Positions 17,640 to 26,437 of a DNA stretch of 64,000 nucleotides are shown here, in pieces. The translations under genes and the position numbers were made by a program. The stretch comes from Reyranella soli (GTDB lineage Bacteria > Pseudomonadota > Alphaproteobacteria > Reyranellales > Reyranellaceae): positions 1-64,000 of the forward strand of contig NZ_BKAJ01000088.1 of assembly GCF_007992495.1 (NCBI RefSeq), given 5' to 3'. A model generated the notes under the pieces. It was not told the DNA's origin, did no database searches, and was given only the letters and a program-made list of their open reading frames with translations. The first letter of the stretch is position 1; each line of letters opens with the position of its first letter.

Positions 17640-18539
17640 TTAAAGGTTGAAGACGCGTACCGGCTTGAGAGCCACGCCGTCCGAACGGACCAGCGCGACC
17701 AGCTTGCTGCCGGCCTCGGCGCGTAAAAGGGCGCCGGACGGCGGTACGTCCCGGGTCAAGAGCACCGGCTGGCCTTGGCGCAGCCGGTCCGCTTGGGCCT
17801 CCGTCAGGGCCAGCGCCGGGATGTCGTCCAGCGCGGTCTCGACGGGGGCCAGGGCCCCGAGAAGCGCGGGAATATGCCCGAGGGCCTCCAGTTTGGAAAG
17901 CGAAATGGCCGCCTCTTCCCGGAACGGCCCGGCGGCGGTCCGACGCAGGAAACTCAGGTGTCCGACGGTCCCCAGGGCCAGCGCCAAGTCGCGCCCGAGG
18001 GACCGGATGTAGGTGCCCTTGCCGCAGGAAACCACGAAATCTGCATGGCCCGCGTCAGGACGTCCCATGAGCTCAAGGCGCTCGATGGACACGGGCCGGG
18101 GCTTGAGATCGACGGCTTCGCCGGCGCGGGCCAGGTCATAGGCCCGCTTGCCGTCGATCTTGAGGGCCGAGAAGGCAGGCGGCATCTGCTGGATGGTCCC
18201 GACGAAGCGCGGCAGGACGGCCCGGATGGCCTGGTCGGCGGGCCGCACGTCGCTGGTGGCGGTGACCTCGCCTTCGAGATCCTCGGTCGAGCGCGCTTCG
18301 CCGAAGCGGAGCGTGAAGCGGTACTCCTTCCGCCCATCCATGACGAAGGGCACGGTCTTGGTCGCCTCGCCGAGCGCGATGGGCAGCACGCCGCTCGCCA
18401 GCGGATCGAGCGTGCCGCCGTGCCCCGCCTTCTGCGCGCCGAACAACCGTCGCACCTTGCCGACCGCCGGCGTCGAGCCCAGCCCCACCGGCTTGTCGAG
18501 GATCACCCACCCGTCGACCTTGTCGCCTTTTCTCTTCAC
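17640..18539 (-). CDS. truB: tRNA pseudouridine-55 synthase TruB
   Basis: 299-residue pseudouridine synthase acting on U55 in the T-loop of tRNAs. The catalytic Asp is in GGTLDPLASGVLPIALG (about residues 40-56) and the C-terminal PUA-like region covers about 245-299. The reading begins at GTG 18539 as KRKGDKVDGWVILDKP. Most TruB proteins have a few more residues before this. The start codon is directly preceded by a family A palindrome (18540-18598), so any ribosome site lies inside the repeat (GGAGG about 14 bases upstream within the stem). The normal rbfA-truB junction is broken by an opposite-strand gene. Confidence 0.95.
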   Translation of the reverse strand: MKRKGDKVDGWVILDKPVGLGSTPAVGKVRRLFGAQKAGHGGTLDPLASGVLPIALGEATKTVPFVMDGRKEYRFTLRFGEARSTEDLEGEVTATSDVRPADQAIRAVLPRFVGTIQQMPPAFSALKIDGKRAYDLARAGEAVDLKPRPVSIERLELMGRPDAGHADFVVSCGKGTYIRSLGRDLALALGTVGHLSFLRRTAAGPFREEAAISLSKLEALGHIPALLGALAPVETALDDIPALALTEAQADRLRQGQPVLLTRDVPPSGALLRAEAGSKLVALVRSDGVALKPVRVFNL

Positions 18540-18598
18540 GGGAGCGCGGGCCTCCGGCCCGCATCGAATTCATGAGCGGGCCAGAGGCCCGCGCTCCC
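18540..18598. repeat. Family A palindromic repeat, copy 2, abutting truB start
   Basis: Same arms as 2780-2838: 18540-18562 and 18576-18598, 23 bases each, one mismatch, with a different 13-base loop. It touches the truB start codon and would fold in the truB leader. Confidence 0.9.
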
Positions 18599-18599
18599 A

Positions 18600-18690
18600 A
18601 TGAGACGCGCGAGACGCGCGCGGTCCAGAAGAGCATGAGCATGAGCGGGCCTGGAGGCCTGCGGTCCAAAGAACATGAGGCTTCCTAAGC
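18600..18690. repeat. Composite of degenerate family B and A half-elements
   Basis: Directly after family A copy 2 come a family B right arm (about 18604-18632, ending GACGCGCGCGGTCCAGAAG) and a shorter palindrome GGGCCTGGAGGCCTGCGGTCC (about 18649-18669). Together with 18540-18598 they form a cluster of at least three palindromic units between truB and the following plus-strand gene. Confidence 0.6.
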
Positions 18691-18736
18691 CCACATTCCG
18701 TTGCGCGCCAGTCGCCGCTTCAGGCAGGCTGCCTTC

Positions 18737-20953
18737 ATGACGGGGGCGACGCGGCCGGATCGCTTCAGGCGGTCCGTGCTTTTTGGGCTGTTCTTTCTCT
18801 CCGGTGCGGCGGCCCTGGTCTATCAGACGGCCTGGCATCGGCTGCTCGGCCTATTCGCCGGCGCCGACACCATCGCGGCCGCCCTGGTCGTCGGCGCTTT
18901 CCTGCTCGGCCTCGGCATCGGCAGCCTGGCGGCAGGCCTTCTGGCCGATCGCCTGTCCCGTCGCGCCGCGCTTTTAGCCTTCGCCCTCTGCGAAGTCGGC
19001 ATCGCGGCCTTCGCCATCGCCAGCCCCTGGCTCTACTACGACGTCATCTATCGCGAGCTGCTGCCGCTCTCTGCCTCGCGCGGCGTGATCTTCGCCGTGG
19101 TGTTCGCGGGCCTGCTATGGCCGACCTTCCTGATGGGCTGCTCCCTGCCGTTCCTTTCGAAGGCAGTAGTGAGCGAGATCTCGGGCTCGGCCAAGCTGAT
19201 CGGCTGGCTCTATGGCCTCAACACCTTGGGCGCCGGCGTCGGCGCATTCGTCGGCGGCTGGTACCTGATCGGCACTTTCGGCTTCGACAAGGCGATCCAT
19301 GTCGGCGCCGCGCTGAACCTGGTCGTCGCCGTCGGCGGCCTGCTGCTGGCGCGCGGCCTCGGCATGGCCGACAGCAAGGCGCCTCCCAAGGTTCGTCCCG
19401 AGGACACCGATGGCGGTGTCGTCTGGCGCTGGTCGCTGCTGGTCTTCATCAGCGGCTTTCTCATCGTGGCGCTGCAGATCGTCTGGTACCGCCTGATCGG
19501 CGTGCTGCTGCAGTCCAACGGCTACAGCTTCTCGTTGGTCCTGACGGTCTTCCTGCTGGGCGACGCAGCGGGCCTGCTGGTCGGCGCCCGCACCATCGAT
19601 CGCATCGCCGACCCGCGACGCTTCTTTTTCCTGATGCAAGGCATCGCCACGGCGCTGGCGCTGGCGGGCGCGTGGTTCGTCCACTGGGCGATCGGCGTGG
19701 GCATCCTGCCCGTCACTTTCGTCGACCACGACATCATGAGCGGGCGGCCGGCCGACGTCGCCCTGATCGTGATCCTGCTGCTGATCGTGGTCCTGCCGGC
19801 CTCCTTTATCATGGGTTTCTCCTTCCCCGTCGTGCAGAAGGCCGTGCAGAGCGACATCGACCGTCTCGGTCAGCGGGTCGGCCTGGTGCAGCTCGCCAAC
19901 ATCGTCGGCAACAGTGCCGGCAGCCTGGTGGCCGGCCTGATGCTGCTCGATCTCTTCGGCACCGCCGGCACGTTGCTGCTGCTGGTCGCGATCGGGCTTG
20001 GCTTCGCCTGCCTGCAGATCGCGACATCGCCGGGGGCACGCTGGGTCTACCCGCCGGCGCTGCTGATGATCCTGGGTCTGGCGTTCTTTCCGCCAGATCG
20101 CGATTTCTGGCGGCGCCTGCACGGGCTCACGACCGAGAAGGCGATCATCGCCGAGGACAAGACGGGCTTGAGCGTCCTGAAGATGGCCAACGGGCAGGAC
20201 GGCAAGCTCTACATCCAGGGCCATTCTCAGAGCCGGCTGCCGTTCGACACCGTCCACGTCTTCCTGGGCGCGATCGGGCCGCTCACTCATCCCGCGCCCA
20301 AACGCGTGCTGGTGATCGGGTCGGGCACGGGCGGCACGCCCTACGCCGCGGGGCTTCACCCCGGCACCGACCGCGTGCGCGTGATCGAGATCGTGGCGCC
20401 GGTCATCGACACGCTGCGGCGCTATCTCGGCGACAAGGGCAAGTCGGGCGTCGATGGCCTGCTCGGCAATCCCAAGTACGAAGTCGTGATCGCCGATGGA
20501 CGGCATTCGCTCGCGCTCGATCCCACGAAGTACGACGTGATCGAAGCCGACGCGATCCTGCCCAAGACCGGCTTGTCGGGGCTGCTGAACTCGCAGGAAT
20601 TCTTCCGCCAGGTCCAGTCCAAGCTGGCGCCGGGCGGCATCTACGTGCAGTGGGCGCCGACCGAGCGCACCATCGAAACCTTCCGCGCGGTCTTTCCCTA
20701 CGTAATCATGGTCCATCCGGCGCTGCTGGGCAGCGACCGGCCGATCCCCTACTCACGCGAGAAGATCCTGGAATTGCTCGAGCGGCCGGAGATCGACATC
20801 CATCTCACGTCGGCGCGGATCGACCGTGCCGAGCTCCTGAAATGGTTCGAGGACAAGAAGGTCGAGGTTTTGAACAGCGGGAGGACGGTGCCGGCGAGCG
20901 CGCCCAACACCGACTTCTTTCCGCGCGACGAGTACTACCTCAATCGTCCTTGA
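18737..20953 (+). CDS. Membrane-fused spermidine synthase-like protein
   Basis: 738-residue protein with two parts. Residues about 10-465 hold ten or more membrane helices in the transporter-like pattern seen in fused spermine/spermidine synthase family proteins (LFFLSGAAALVYQTAWHRLL at the start). Residues about 480-690 form a Rossmann methyltransferase-like polyamine-synthase fold with VLVIGSGTGGTPYAAG, YEVVIADGRHSLA and YDVIEADAILP. Whether it makes polyamines is unproven; in many such proteins the catalytic Asp context differs. The ATG at 18737 is preferred to a TTG at 18701. It lies opposite to and between rbfA and truB, its end overlapping the rbfA end by 14 bases. Confidence 0.75.
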   Translation: MTGATRPDRFRRSVLFGLFFLSGAAALVYQTAWHRLLGLFAGADTIAAALVVGAFLLGLGIGSLAAGLLADRLSRRAALLAFALCEVGIAAFAIASPWLYYDVIYRELLPLSASRGVIFAVVFAGLLWPTFLMGCSLPFLSKAVVSEISGSAKLIGWLYGLNTLGAGVGAFVGGWYLIGTFGFDKAIHVGAALNLVVAVGGLLLARGLGMADSKAPPKVRPEDTDGGVVWRWSLLVFISGFLIVALQIVWYRLIGVLLQSNGYSFSLVLTVFLLGDAAGLLVGARTIDRIADPRRFFFLMQGIATALALAGAWFVHWAIGVGILPVTFVDHDIMSGRPADVALIVILLLIVVLPASFIMGFSFPVVQKAVQSDIDRLGQRVGLVQLANIVGNSAGSLVAGLMLLDLFGTAGTLLLLVAIGLGFACLQIATSPGARWVYPPALLMILGLAFFPPDRDFWRRLHGLTTEKAIIAEDKTGLSVLKMANGQDGKLYIQGHSQSRLPFDTVHVFLGAIGPLTHPAPKRVLVIGSGTGGTPYAAGLHPGTDRVRVIEIVAPVIDTLRRYLGDKGKSGVDGLLGNPKYEVVIADGRHSLALDPTKYDVIEADAILPKTGLSGLLNSQEFFRQVQSKLAPGGIYVQWAPTERTIETFRAVFPYVIMVHPALLGSDRPIPYSREKILELLERPEIDIHLTSARIDRAELLKWFEDKKVEVLNSGRTVPASAPNTDFFPRDEYYLNRP

Positions 20954-21344
20954 TGTCGCGCGCCACGTCGGGGCGGCGCAACAGCTGGCCGATGCGGTCG
21001 GCTTCGTCGAAGGTACGGTCGACCTGGAAGCGGATCTCCGGCGCGTAGCGCAGCTGCGCCTTCTCGCCGACGCGGGCGCGGAACCAGGGGGCTGCACGTC
21101 GCAGGGCGGCGAGCAGGCGCTCCTCGTCCTGGCCGCCCAGCGGCATCACAAAGGCGGTGGCGTTGCGCAGGTCGGGGCTGACATCGACCGCGGTGACGGT
21201 GATCGAGGCGTCGCGCAGCTCCGGATCTCGCATGTCGCCGCGCTCCAGGAGCTCGGCCAGCAGATGGCGCAGTTCCTCGCCGACCCTGAGCTGGCGCTGA
21301 CTCGGGCCCTTTTTCTCACGCTCCGACGGGCGACGGCGGGACAT
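20940..21344 (-). CDS. rbfA: Ribosome-binding factor A
   Basis: 134-residue 30S maturation factor with a KH-like fold. Recognisable are the N-terminal RQLRVGEELRHLLAELLERGD, the central SITVTAVDVSPDLRNATAFVMPLGG and the C-terminal LRYAPEIRFQVDRTFDEADRI. It lies downstream of infB as usual but separated by a 100-base gap holding a palindromic repeat, and truB does not follow directly; an opposite-strand gene does, with its 3' end overlapping the rbfA stop region by 14 bases. Full length for the family. Confidence 0.95.
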   Translation of the reverse strand: MSRRRPSEREKKGPSQRQLRVGEELRHLLAELLERGDMRDPELRDASITVTAVDVSPDLRNATAFVMPLGGQDEERLLAALRRAAPWFRARVGEKAQLRYAPEIRFQVDRTFDEADRIGQLLRRPDVARDIKDD

Positions 21345-21363
21345 CCAGCTCTATCCTTCGCTG

Positions 21364-21439
21364 GGGGCGCGCCACTCCAGCGGCGCGATCTTTCATGTTT
21401 GCGAGGTCGAGAAGACGCGCCACTGGAGTGGCGCGCCCC
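21364..21439. repeat. Family C palindromic repeat between infB and rbfA
   Basis: Inverted repeat with 24-base arms (21364-21387 and 21416-21439, one mismatch) starting GGGGCGCGCCACTCCAG. It sits within the infB-rbfA transcription unit, six bases after the infB stop. Its sequence differs from families A, B and D. It could stabilise the upstream mRNA or attenuate rbfA. Confidence 0.85.
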
Positions 21440-21444
21440 AACCT

Positions 21445-24165
21445 TTACAGGGTCGGCTGGACTGCCTCGACGTCGAAGCATTCGATGACGTCGCCGACCT
21501 TGATGTCGTCGTAGTTCTCGAACGCCATGCCGCACTCGAAGCCGTGCTGCACCTCGCGGACTTCTTCCTTGAAGCGACGCAGCGTCTTCAGCGTACCTTC
21601 GTGGATCACCACGTTGTCGCGCAGCAGGCGCACCTTGGCGCCGCGCTTGACGTTGCCTTCGGTGACCATGCAGCCGGCCACGTTGCCGACCTTGGTGATG
21701 CGGAAGACCTCGCGGATCTGCGCATTGCCGAGGAACGTCTCCTTGTAGGTCGGGTCGAGCAGGCCGACCATCAGCTGCTGGATGTCCTCGGTCACCTTGT
21801 AGATGATCGAGTAGTAGCGGATGTCGATCTTGTCGCGCTTGGCGATCTCGCGCGCCTGCGGGTTCGCACGCACGTTGAAGCCGATGATCAGCGCGCCCGA
21901 CGCCTTGGCGAGCGTGATGTCGGCCTCGCTGATGCCGCCGACGCCCGAGTAGATCACGCGGGTCGCCACCTTCTCGGTGGAAAGCCGCGTCAACGCGCCG
22001 GCCAGCGCCTCGGCCGATCCCTGCACGTCGGCCTTGATCAGCACCGGCAGCTCCTTGGCCGTGCCCTCGCGGATGCCCTTGATCATCTCCTCAAGGGTGC
22101 CGCGGCCGCCCGCGGCGCGGGCAAGCTGGGCCTGGCGGTCGCGGCGGGCACGGAAGTCGGCGACCTCGCGCGCACGCGCCTCGCTCTCCATGACGTGGAA
22201 CTCGTCGCCCGCCTGCGGCGTGCCGTCGAGGCCCAGGATCTCGACCGGGAAGGCCGGACCCGCACTGTCGACCGCGTTGCCGCGGTCGTCGACGAGACGA
22301 CGGACGCGGCCCCACACGGCGCCGGCCACCAGCACGTCGCCGACCTTGAGCGTGCCGCGCTGCACCAGCACGGTCGCCACCGAGCCGCGGCCCGGATCGA
22401 GCTGGGCTTCGACCACGACGCCATCGGCGGCGCGGTCGGGATTGGCCTTGAGCTCGAGCACCTCGGACTGCAGCAGGATCGCTTCCTCGAGCTTGTCGAG
22501 GTTCATCTTCTTGGTGGCCGAGACCTCGATCGACTGGACGTCGCCGCCCAGCTGCTCGACCTGGATCTCGTCCTGCAGGAGCTCGGTGCGCACCCGGTTG
22601 GGATCCGCGCCGGCCTTGTCCATCTTGTTGATGGCAATGATGATCGGCACGCCCGCCGCCTTGGAGTGGGCGATCGCCTCCTTGGTCTGCGGCATGACGC
22701 CGTCATCGGCCGCCACCACGAGGACGACGATGTCCGTCACCTTGGCGCCGCGCGCACGCATGGCCGTGAAGGCCTCGTGGCCCGGCGTGTCGAGGAAGGT
22801 GATCTTCTGGCCCGACGGCAGGGTGACCTGGTAGGCGCCGATATGCTGGGTGATGCCACCCGCCTCGTGCGCCGCGACGTCGGTGGCGCGCAGCGCATCG
22901 AGCAGCGAGGTCTTGCCGTGGTCGACGTGGCCCATGATGGTGACCACGGGCGGCCGCGGCAGCATCGTCTCGGGCGCATCGACGCTTTCCGTCAGGGCGG
23001 TCTCGACGTCGCCCTCGGCGACGCGCTTGGGCCGATGGCCCATCTCGGTCACGACCAGCTCGGCCGTGTCGGGATCGATCGCCTGGTTGATGGTCGCCAT
23101 CACGCCCATGCGCATCAGCGTCTTGACGACGTCGGCGCTGCGCTCGGACATGCGCTGGGCCAGCTCCTGGACCGTGATGGTCTCAGGGATCGTGACCTCG
23201 CGATAGACCTTCTGCTGCGGCTCGCTGGCGTGCTCGCGGCGGCGATCACGCTCGAGGCGACGGCGCATCTGCGCCGCCGACCGGCTGCGGAAATCGTTCT
23301 CGCCCTCGACCGCACGGCCAACGTCGACCTTGTCCGACCGGCGCTTGGGCGCCTCGCGGCGCGCACCCGGCGGCTGCGGCAGGCGCTTGTTGACGATGGC
23401 AGGCCGCATCGGCGGCCGGCGCAGCGCGTCGGCCGACTGACCGCCGGTGGGTGCGCCCGGCGGACGGCGAACCGGTGCGGCGGGCGCCGACGCGGCAGGG
23501 GCTGCCGCCTGCGGAGCGGCGCCGGGATTGATCTCCTCGGCCTGGCGCGCGATCGGCGCCTGCGGCGAGGCGGTGGCGGCCTGGTCGAGGCGCTTCTGCA
23601 CCAAGGCATCGGCCTTGCGCTTGACCTCTTCCTCGGCCTTCTTGCGCGCTTCTTCCGCGGCCAGCCGCTTCTTGTGCTCCTCTTCGGCCTTGCGGCGCGC
23701 CTCGTCCTCGATGGCGCGGCGGGCCGCTTCCTGGGCCGCACGCTGGCGGGCCTGCTCGGCGTCGCGGTTGGCGTCGACCAGGGCGCGGGCGCGGGATTCC
23801 TTCTCCTCTTCCGTCAGCGTCCTCAGCACGGCGCCGCCGGAACGAGCGTCGTTCGACGAACGCGACGGCATCGGCCGTGCGGTCGTGGCGCCGCCGCCGC
23901 CCAGCTTAAGGGTACGGCCGCCGCCTGGCGCCGCCGGGGCGGCTGCGGGGGCAGCCGCAGGTGCCGCGGCCGCAGGCGCATTCGGCGCGCCGGGCCGCTT
24001 CACCGGCTTCTTGACCTCGACCGCCACCACGCGCGTGCGGCCATGCGAGAACTTCTGGCGCACTTGCGTGTCGCCCGCGCTCTTCGCCGGCGCCGCGCCC
24101 GCGCGCGTCGTCGTCGAAAGCGTGAGCGGCTTGGTCGGCTTGGTCTGCTCTTTCTGTTCCGTCAT
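21445..24165 (-). CDS. infB: Translation initiation factor IF-2
   Basis: 906-residue GTPase that recruits initiator tRNA to the 30S subunit. Start at 24165 gives MTEQKEQTKPTKPLTL. The N-terminal third is Ala/Pro/Arg-rich with a charged coiled coil rich in EEARRKAEEE (about 120-220). The IF2N domain is near 320-375. The G domain (about 405-575) has GHVDHGKTS (G1), GGITQHIGA (G2), DTPGHE (G3) and NKMDKAGAD (G4). Domains II-IV complete the C-terminus, ending with FECGMAFENYDDIKVGDVIECF. The gene follows ylxR by 42 bases in the nusA operon. Confidence 0.97.
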   Translation of the reverse strand: MTEQKEQTKPTKPLTLSTTTRAGAAPAKSAGDTQVRQKFSHGRTRVVAVEVKKPVKRPGAPNAPAAAAPAAAPAAAPAAPGGGRTLKLGGGGATTARPMPSRSSNDARSGGAVLRTLTEEEKESRARALVDANRDAEQARQRAAQEAARRAIEDEARRKAEEEHKKRLAAEEARKKAEEEVKRKADALVQKRLDQAATASPQAPIARQAEEINPGAAPQAAAPAASAPAAPVRRPPGAPTGGQSADALRRPPMRPAIVNKRLPQPPGARREAPKRRSDKVDVGRAVEGENDFRSRSAAQMRRRLERDRRREHASEPQQKVYREVTIPETITVQELAQRMSERSADVVKTLMRMGVMATINQAIDPDTAELVVTEMGHRPKRVAEGDVETALTESVDAPETMLPRPPVVTIMGHVDHGKTSLLDALRATDVAAHEAGGITQHIGAYQVTLPSGQKITFLDTPGHEAFTAMRARGAKVTDIVVLVVAADDGVMPQTKEAIAHSKAAGVPIIIAINKMDKAGADPNRVRTELLQDEIQVEQLGGDVQSIEVSATKKMNLDKLEEAILLQSEVLELKANPDRAADGVVVEAQLDPGRGSVATVLVQRGTLKVGDVLVAGAVWGRVRRLVDDRGNAVDSAGPAFPVEILGLDGTPQAGDEFHVMESEARAREVADFRARRDRQAQLARAAGGRGTLEEMIKGIREGTAKELPVLIKADVQGSAEALAGALTRLSTEKVATRVIYSGVGGISEADITLAKASGALIIGFNVRANPQAREIAKRDKIDIRYYSIIYKVTEDIQQLMVGLLDPTYKETFLGNAQIREVFRITKVGNVAGCMVTEGNVKRGAKVRLLRDNVVIHEGTLKTLRRFKEEVREVQHGFECGMAFENYDDIKVGDVIECFDVEAVQPTL

Positions 24166-24207
24166 ATGTCGTGTTGTCCTTGGTCCGCTGCGGCCCGTCA
24201 ACCGTCG

Positions 24208-24858
24208 TTACTTTTCAATGAGACTGCTGTTCAACCGGTAGCCGCGCCAGCGCGCCGCCCCGGCCTCAATCCGCTCAATAAAGGCGCCCCCCGCATCGTC
24301 GCGGGCGACCGCCACATAGACCGCATGCTCGCGGCCGAAAATTCCACCCAATGCCGCCGCGTCGCCCAGGCGGGCGATCGACAGGCCTGTCGCCCGGCTC
24401 ACGGCTTCGAGCTTGCCGAGCCCGTCGCCGTCGGCCTCGTCGGCCACGATCAAGAGTCCGGCGCGCCGCTGGCCCACCATCTGCTCGACCTTCACGAAGC
24501 CTGCGATGGCGCGTCCGGCCCGGCGCGCCCGGCTGAGATCGGCCAGCGCCCGCTCCAGAAGCAGCCGTTCGACCCGGTCGGCCAAGTCGGCGGCGGGCTT
24601 CACCGATGCCCGCGCTGCCTTGGCGAACAAGTTCTTCGCCACGGCCCGCTCGACCGCCGCCCGCTCCGCCTTCACCCAAATTCCGCGCCCCGGCAGCCGC
24701 CGCGCCAGATCGGGCACGACGTCGCCTTCCGGCCCGATGACGAACCGGATCATGCGTTCGGGCGCACCCGTCTCGCCGGTCGCAATACAGGTGCGCTGCG
24801 GACCGGTCGACGGGGGAGCCTCGGGTTCGGCTCGGGACATGGCGCTGACGAATGCCAA
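24208..24858 (-). CDS. YlxR/DUF448 RNA-binding protein with L7Ae-like C-terminus
   Basis: 216-residue protein. The N-terminal YlxR domain (about residues 18-95) has the signature RTCIATGETGAPERMIRFV and LPGRGIWVKAERAAV. The C-terminal part (about 105-200) reads as an L7Ae-like fold (ALADLSRARRAGRAIAGFVKVEQMVGQRRAGLLIVADEAD), a two-domain architecture typical of Alphaproteobacteria. It probably binds RNA; exact role is unclear, though the single-domain Bacillus YlxR has been linked to transcription and RNase P. It lies between nusA (18 bases upstream) and infB. Confidence 0.88.
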   Translation of the reverse strand: MAFVSAMSRAEPEAPPSTGPQRTCIATGETGAPERMIRFVIGPEGDVVPDLARRLPGRGIWVKAERAAVERAVAKNLFAKAARASVKPAADLADRVERLLLERALADLSRARRAGRAIAGFVKVEQMVGQRRAGLLIVADEADGDGLGKLEAVSRATGLSIARLGDAAALGGIFGREHAVYVAVARDDAGGAFIERIEAGAARWRGYRLNSSLIEK

Positions 24859-24876
24859 GTGGGTCGGTCTCCTCAG

Positions 24877-26412
24877 TTAGGCCTTGGCCGCCTCGGCGGC
24901 ACCATCTTCAGCAGCGAACCAGTGCTCGCGCGCCTTCATGATGATGGCGTTGGCGGTGTCGTTATCCATGGCGCTCTCGCCCACGATCTCGCGCAGCTCG
25001 TCGGAGGCGAGGTCGGCGAGGTCGTCGCGGGTCTTCACGCCCTTCTCGCCCAGCGCCACCAGCATCGGCAGCGTCAGGCCCTCGGTCGTGCGCACGTCCT
25101 CTTCGACGCCGAGCTCTTCCAGGCGGGTCGCCAGCTCCGCGTCGCGCTTCTCAATGAACTCGCGGGCGCGGCGCTGCAGCTCGCTGGCGATCTCCTCGTC
25201 GAAGCCTTCGACGCCGGCCAGGTCCTCGACCGCCGAATCGGAGATGTCCTCGACCGCGGCATAGCCTTCGGCCACCAGGAGATGGGCAATGACGTCGTCG
25301 ACATCAAGCGCGGCCTTGAACAGCTCGGTGCGCTCGCGCGTCTCCTTCTGGCGGCGCTCGCTCTCCTCGGCCTCGGTCATGATGTCGATTTCCCAGCCGG
25401 TGAGCTGGGAGGCGAGCTTGACGTTCTGGCCGCGGCGGCCGATCGCCAGGCTGAGCTGGTCGTCGGGCACCACCACCTCGGTCTTGTTCTTCTCCTCGTC
25501 CATCAGCACCTTGCTGACCTCGGCCGGCGCCAGCGCATTGACGATGAAGTTCGCGGTGTCGGCCGACCACGGGATGATGTCGACCTTCTCGCCCTGCAGC
25601 TCCTGGACGACGGCCTGGACGCGGCTGCCGCGCATGCCGACGCAGGCGCCGATCGGGTCGATGGCGCTGTCATGGCTCAGCACGGCGATCTTGGCGCGGC
25701 TGCCGGGATCGCGGGCGACCGCCTTGATCTCGATGATGCCGTCGTAGATTTCCGGCACTTCCTGGCCGAACAGCTTGGCCATGAACTGCGGATGGCTGCG
25801 CGACAGGAAGATCTGCGGCCCGCGCGGCTCCTCGCGCACGTCGAAGATGTAGGCGCGGACGCGGTCGTTCACGCGCAGAGACTCGCGCGGGATCGTCTCG
25901 TCGCGGCGGATCACGCCTTCGGCGCGCTGCAGGTCGACGGTGATGTTGCCGTAGTCGACGCGCTTGACCACGCCCGACACGATCTCGCCGACGCGATCCT
26001 TGAACTCCTCGTACTGCCGCTTGCGCTCACTCTCGCGCATGCGCTGGGTGATGACCTGCTTGGCGGTCTGGGCGGCGACGCGGCCGAAGTCGATCGGCGG
26101 CAGCTCATCGGTCAGGAAGTCGCCGACCTGGGCCTCGGGATTGCGGCGCTGCGCTTCGACGAGCGGCACCTGCGTATTCTCGTTCTCGACCGGGTCGGCC
26201 ACCTGCATGTAGCGCAGCAGCTTGATCTCGCCCGTCTTGCGGTCGATCTCGGCGCGGATGTCGTGCTCCAGGCCGTACTTGGCGCGGCCGGCCTTCTGGA
26301 TGGCCTGTTCCATCGCCTCGAGCACTTCCTCGCGCTCGATGCCCTTTTCGCGAGCGACCATGTCGGCCACCTGCAGCATCTCCAGGCGCGGGATATCGGC
26401 AGTCGTTGCCAT
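24877..26412 (-). CDS. nusA: Transcription termination/antitermination factor NusA
   Basis: 511-residue RNA polymerase-associated factor. The start ATG at 26412 is chosen because AGAGAGGA lies 6 bases upstream; a longer frame extends upstream without a better start. Order: N-terminal polymerase-binding domain (about 1-125), S1 (about 130-200, GIVSGVVKRVDYGNITVDL-like segment), KH1 and KH2 (about 230-345, with CVGMRGSRVQAVVQELQGEKVDII and IGRRGQNVKLASQLTGW), then two acidic C-terminal helix-hairpin-helix repeats (about 360-495). The second repeat pair is common in Proteobacteria. Part of rimP-nusA-ylxR-infB. Confidence 0.97.
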   Translation of the reverse strand: MATTADIPRLEMLQVADMVAREKGIEREEVLEAMEQAIQKAGRAKYGLEHDIRAEIDRKTGEIKLLRYMQVADPVENENTQVPLVEAQRRNPEAQVGDFLTDELPPIDFGRVAAQTAKQVITQRMRESERKRQYEEFKDRVGEIVSGVVKRVDYGNITVDLQRAEGVIRRDETIPRESLRVNDRVRAYIFDVREEPRGPQIFLSRSHPQFMAKLFGQEVPEIYDGIIEIKAVARDPGSRAKIAVLSHDSAIDPIGACVGMRGSRVQAVVQELQGEKVDIIPWSADTANFIVNALAPAEVSKVLMDEEKNKTEVVVPDDQLSLAIGRRGQNVKLASQLTGWEIDIMTEAEESERRQKETRERTELFKAALDVDDVIAHLLVAEGYAAVEDISDSAVEDLAGVEGFDEEIASELQRRAREFIEKRDAELATRLEELGVEEDVRTTEGLTLPMLVALGEKGVKTRDDLADLASDELREIVGESAMDNDTANAIIMKAREHWFAAEDGAAEAAKA

Positions 26413-26437
26413 GACTAATTCCTCTCTTGCGAATCCA

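Noticed and set aside
21544..26418. Very long open frame on the plus strand (about 1,600 codons) opposite infB, ylxR and nusA
   Set aside because: It is antisense to well-supported genes; the His/Asp/Gly/Arg-rich translation is typical of a shadow frame in high-GC DNA.
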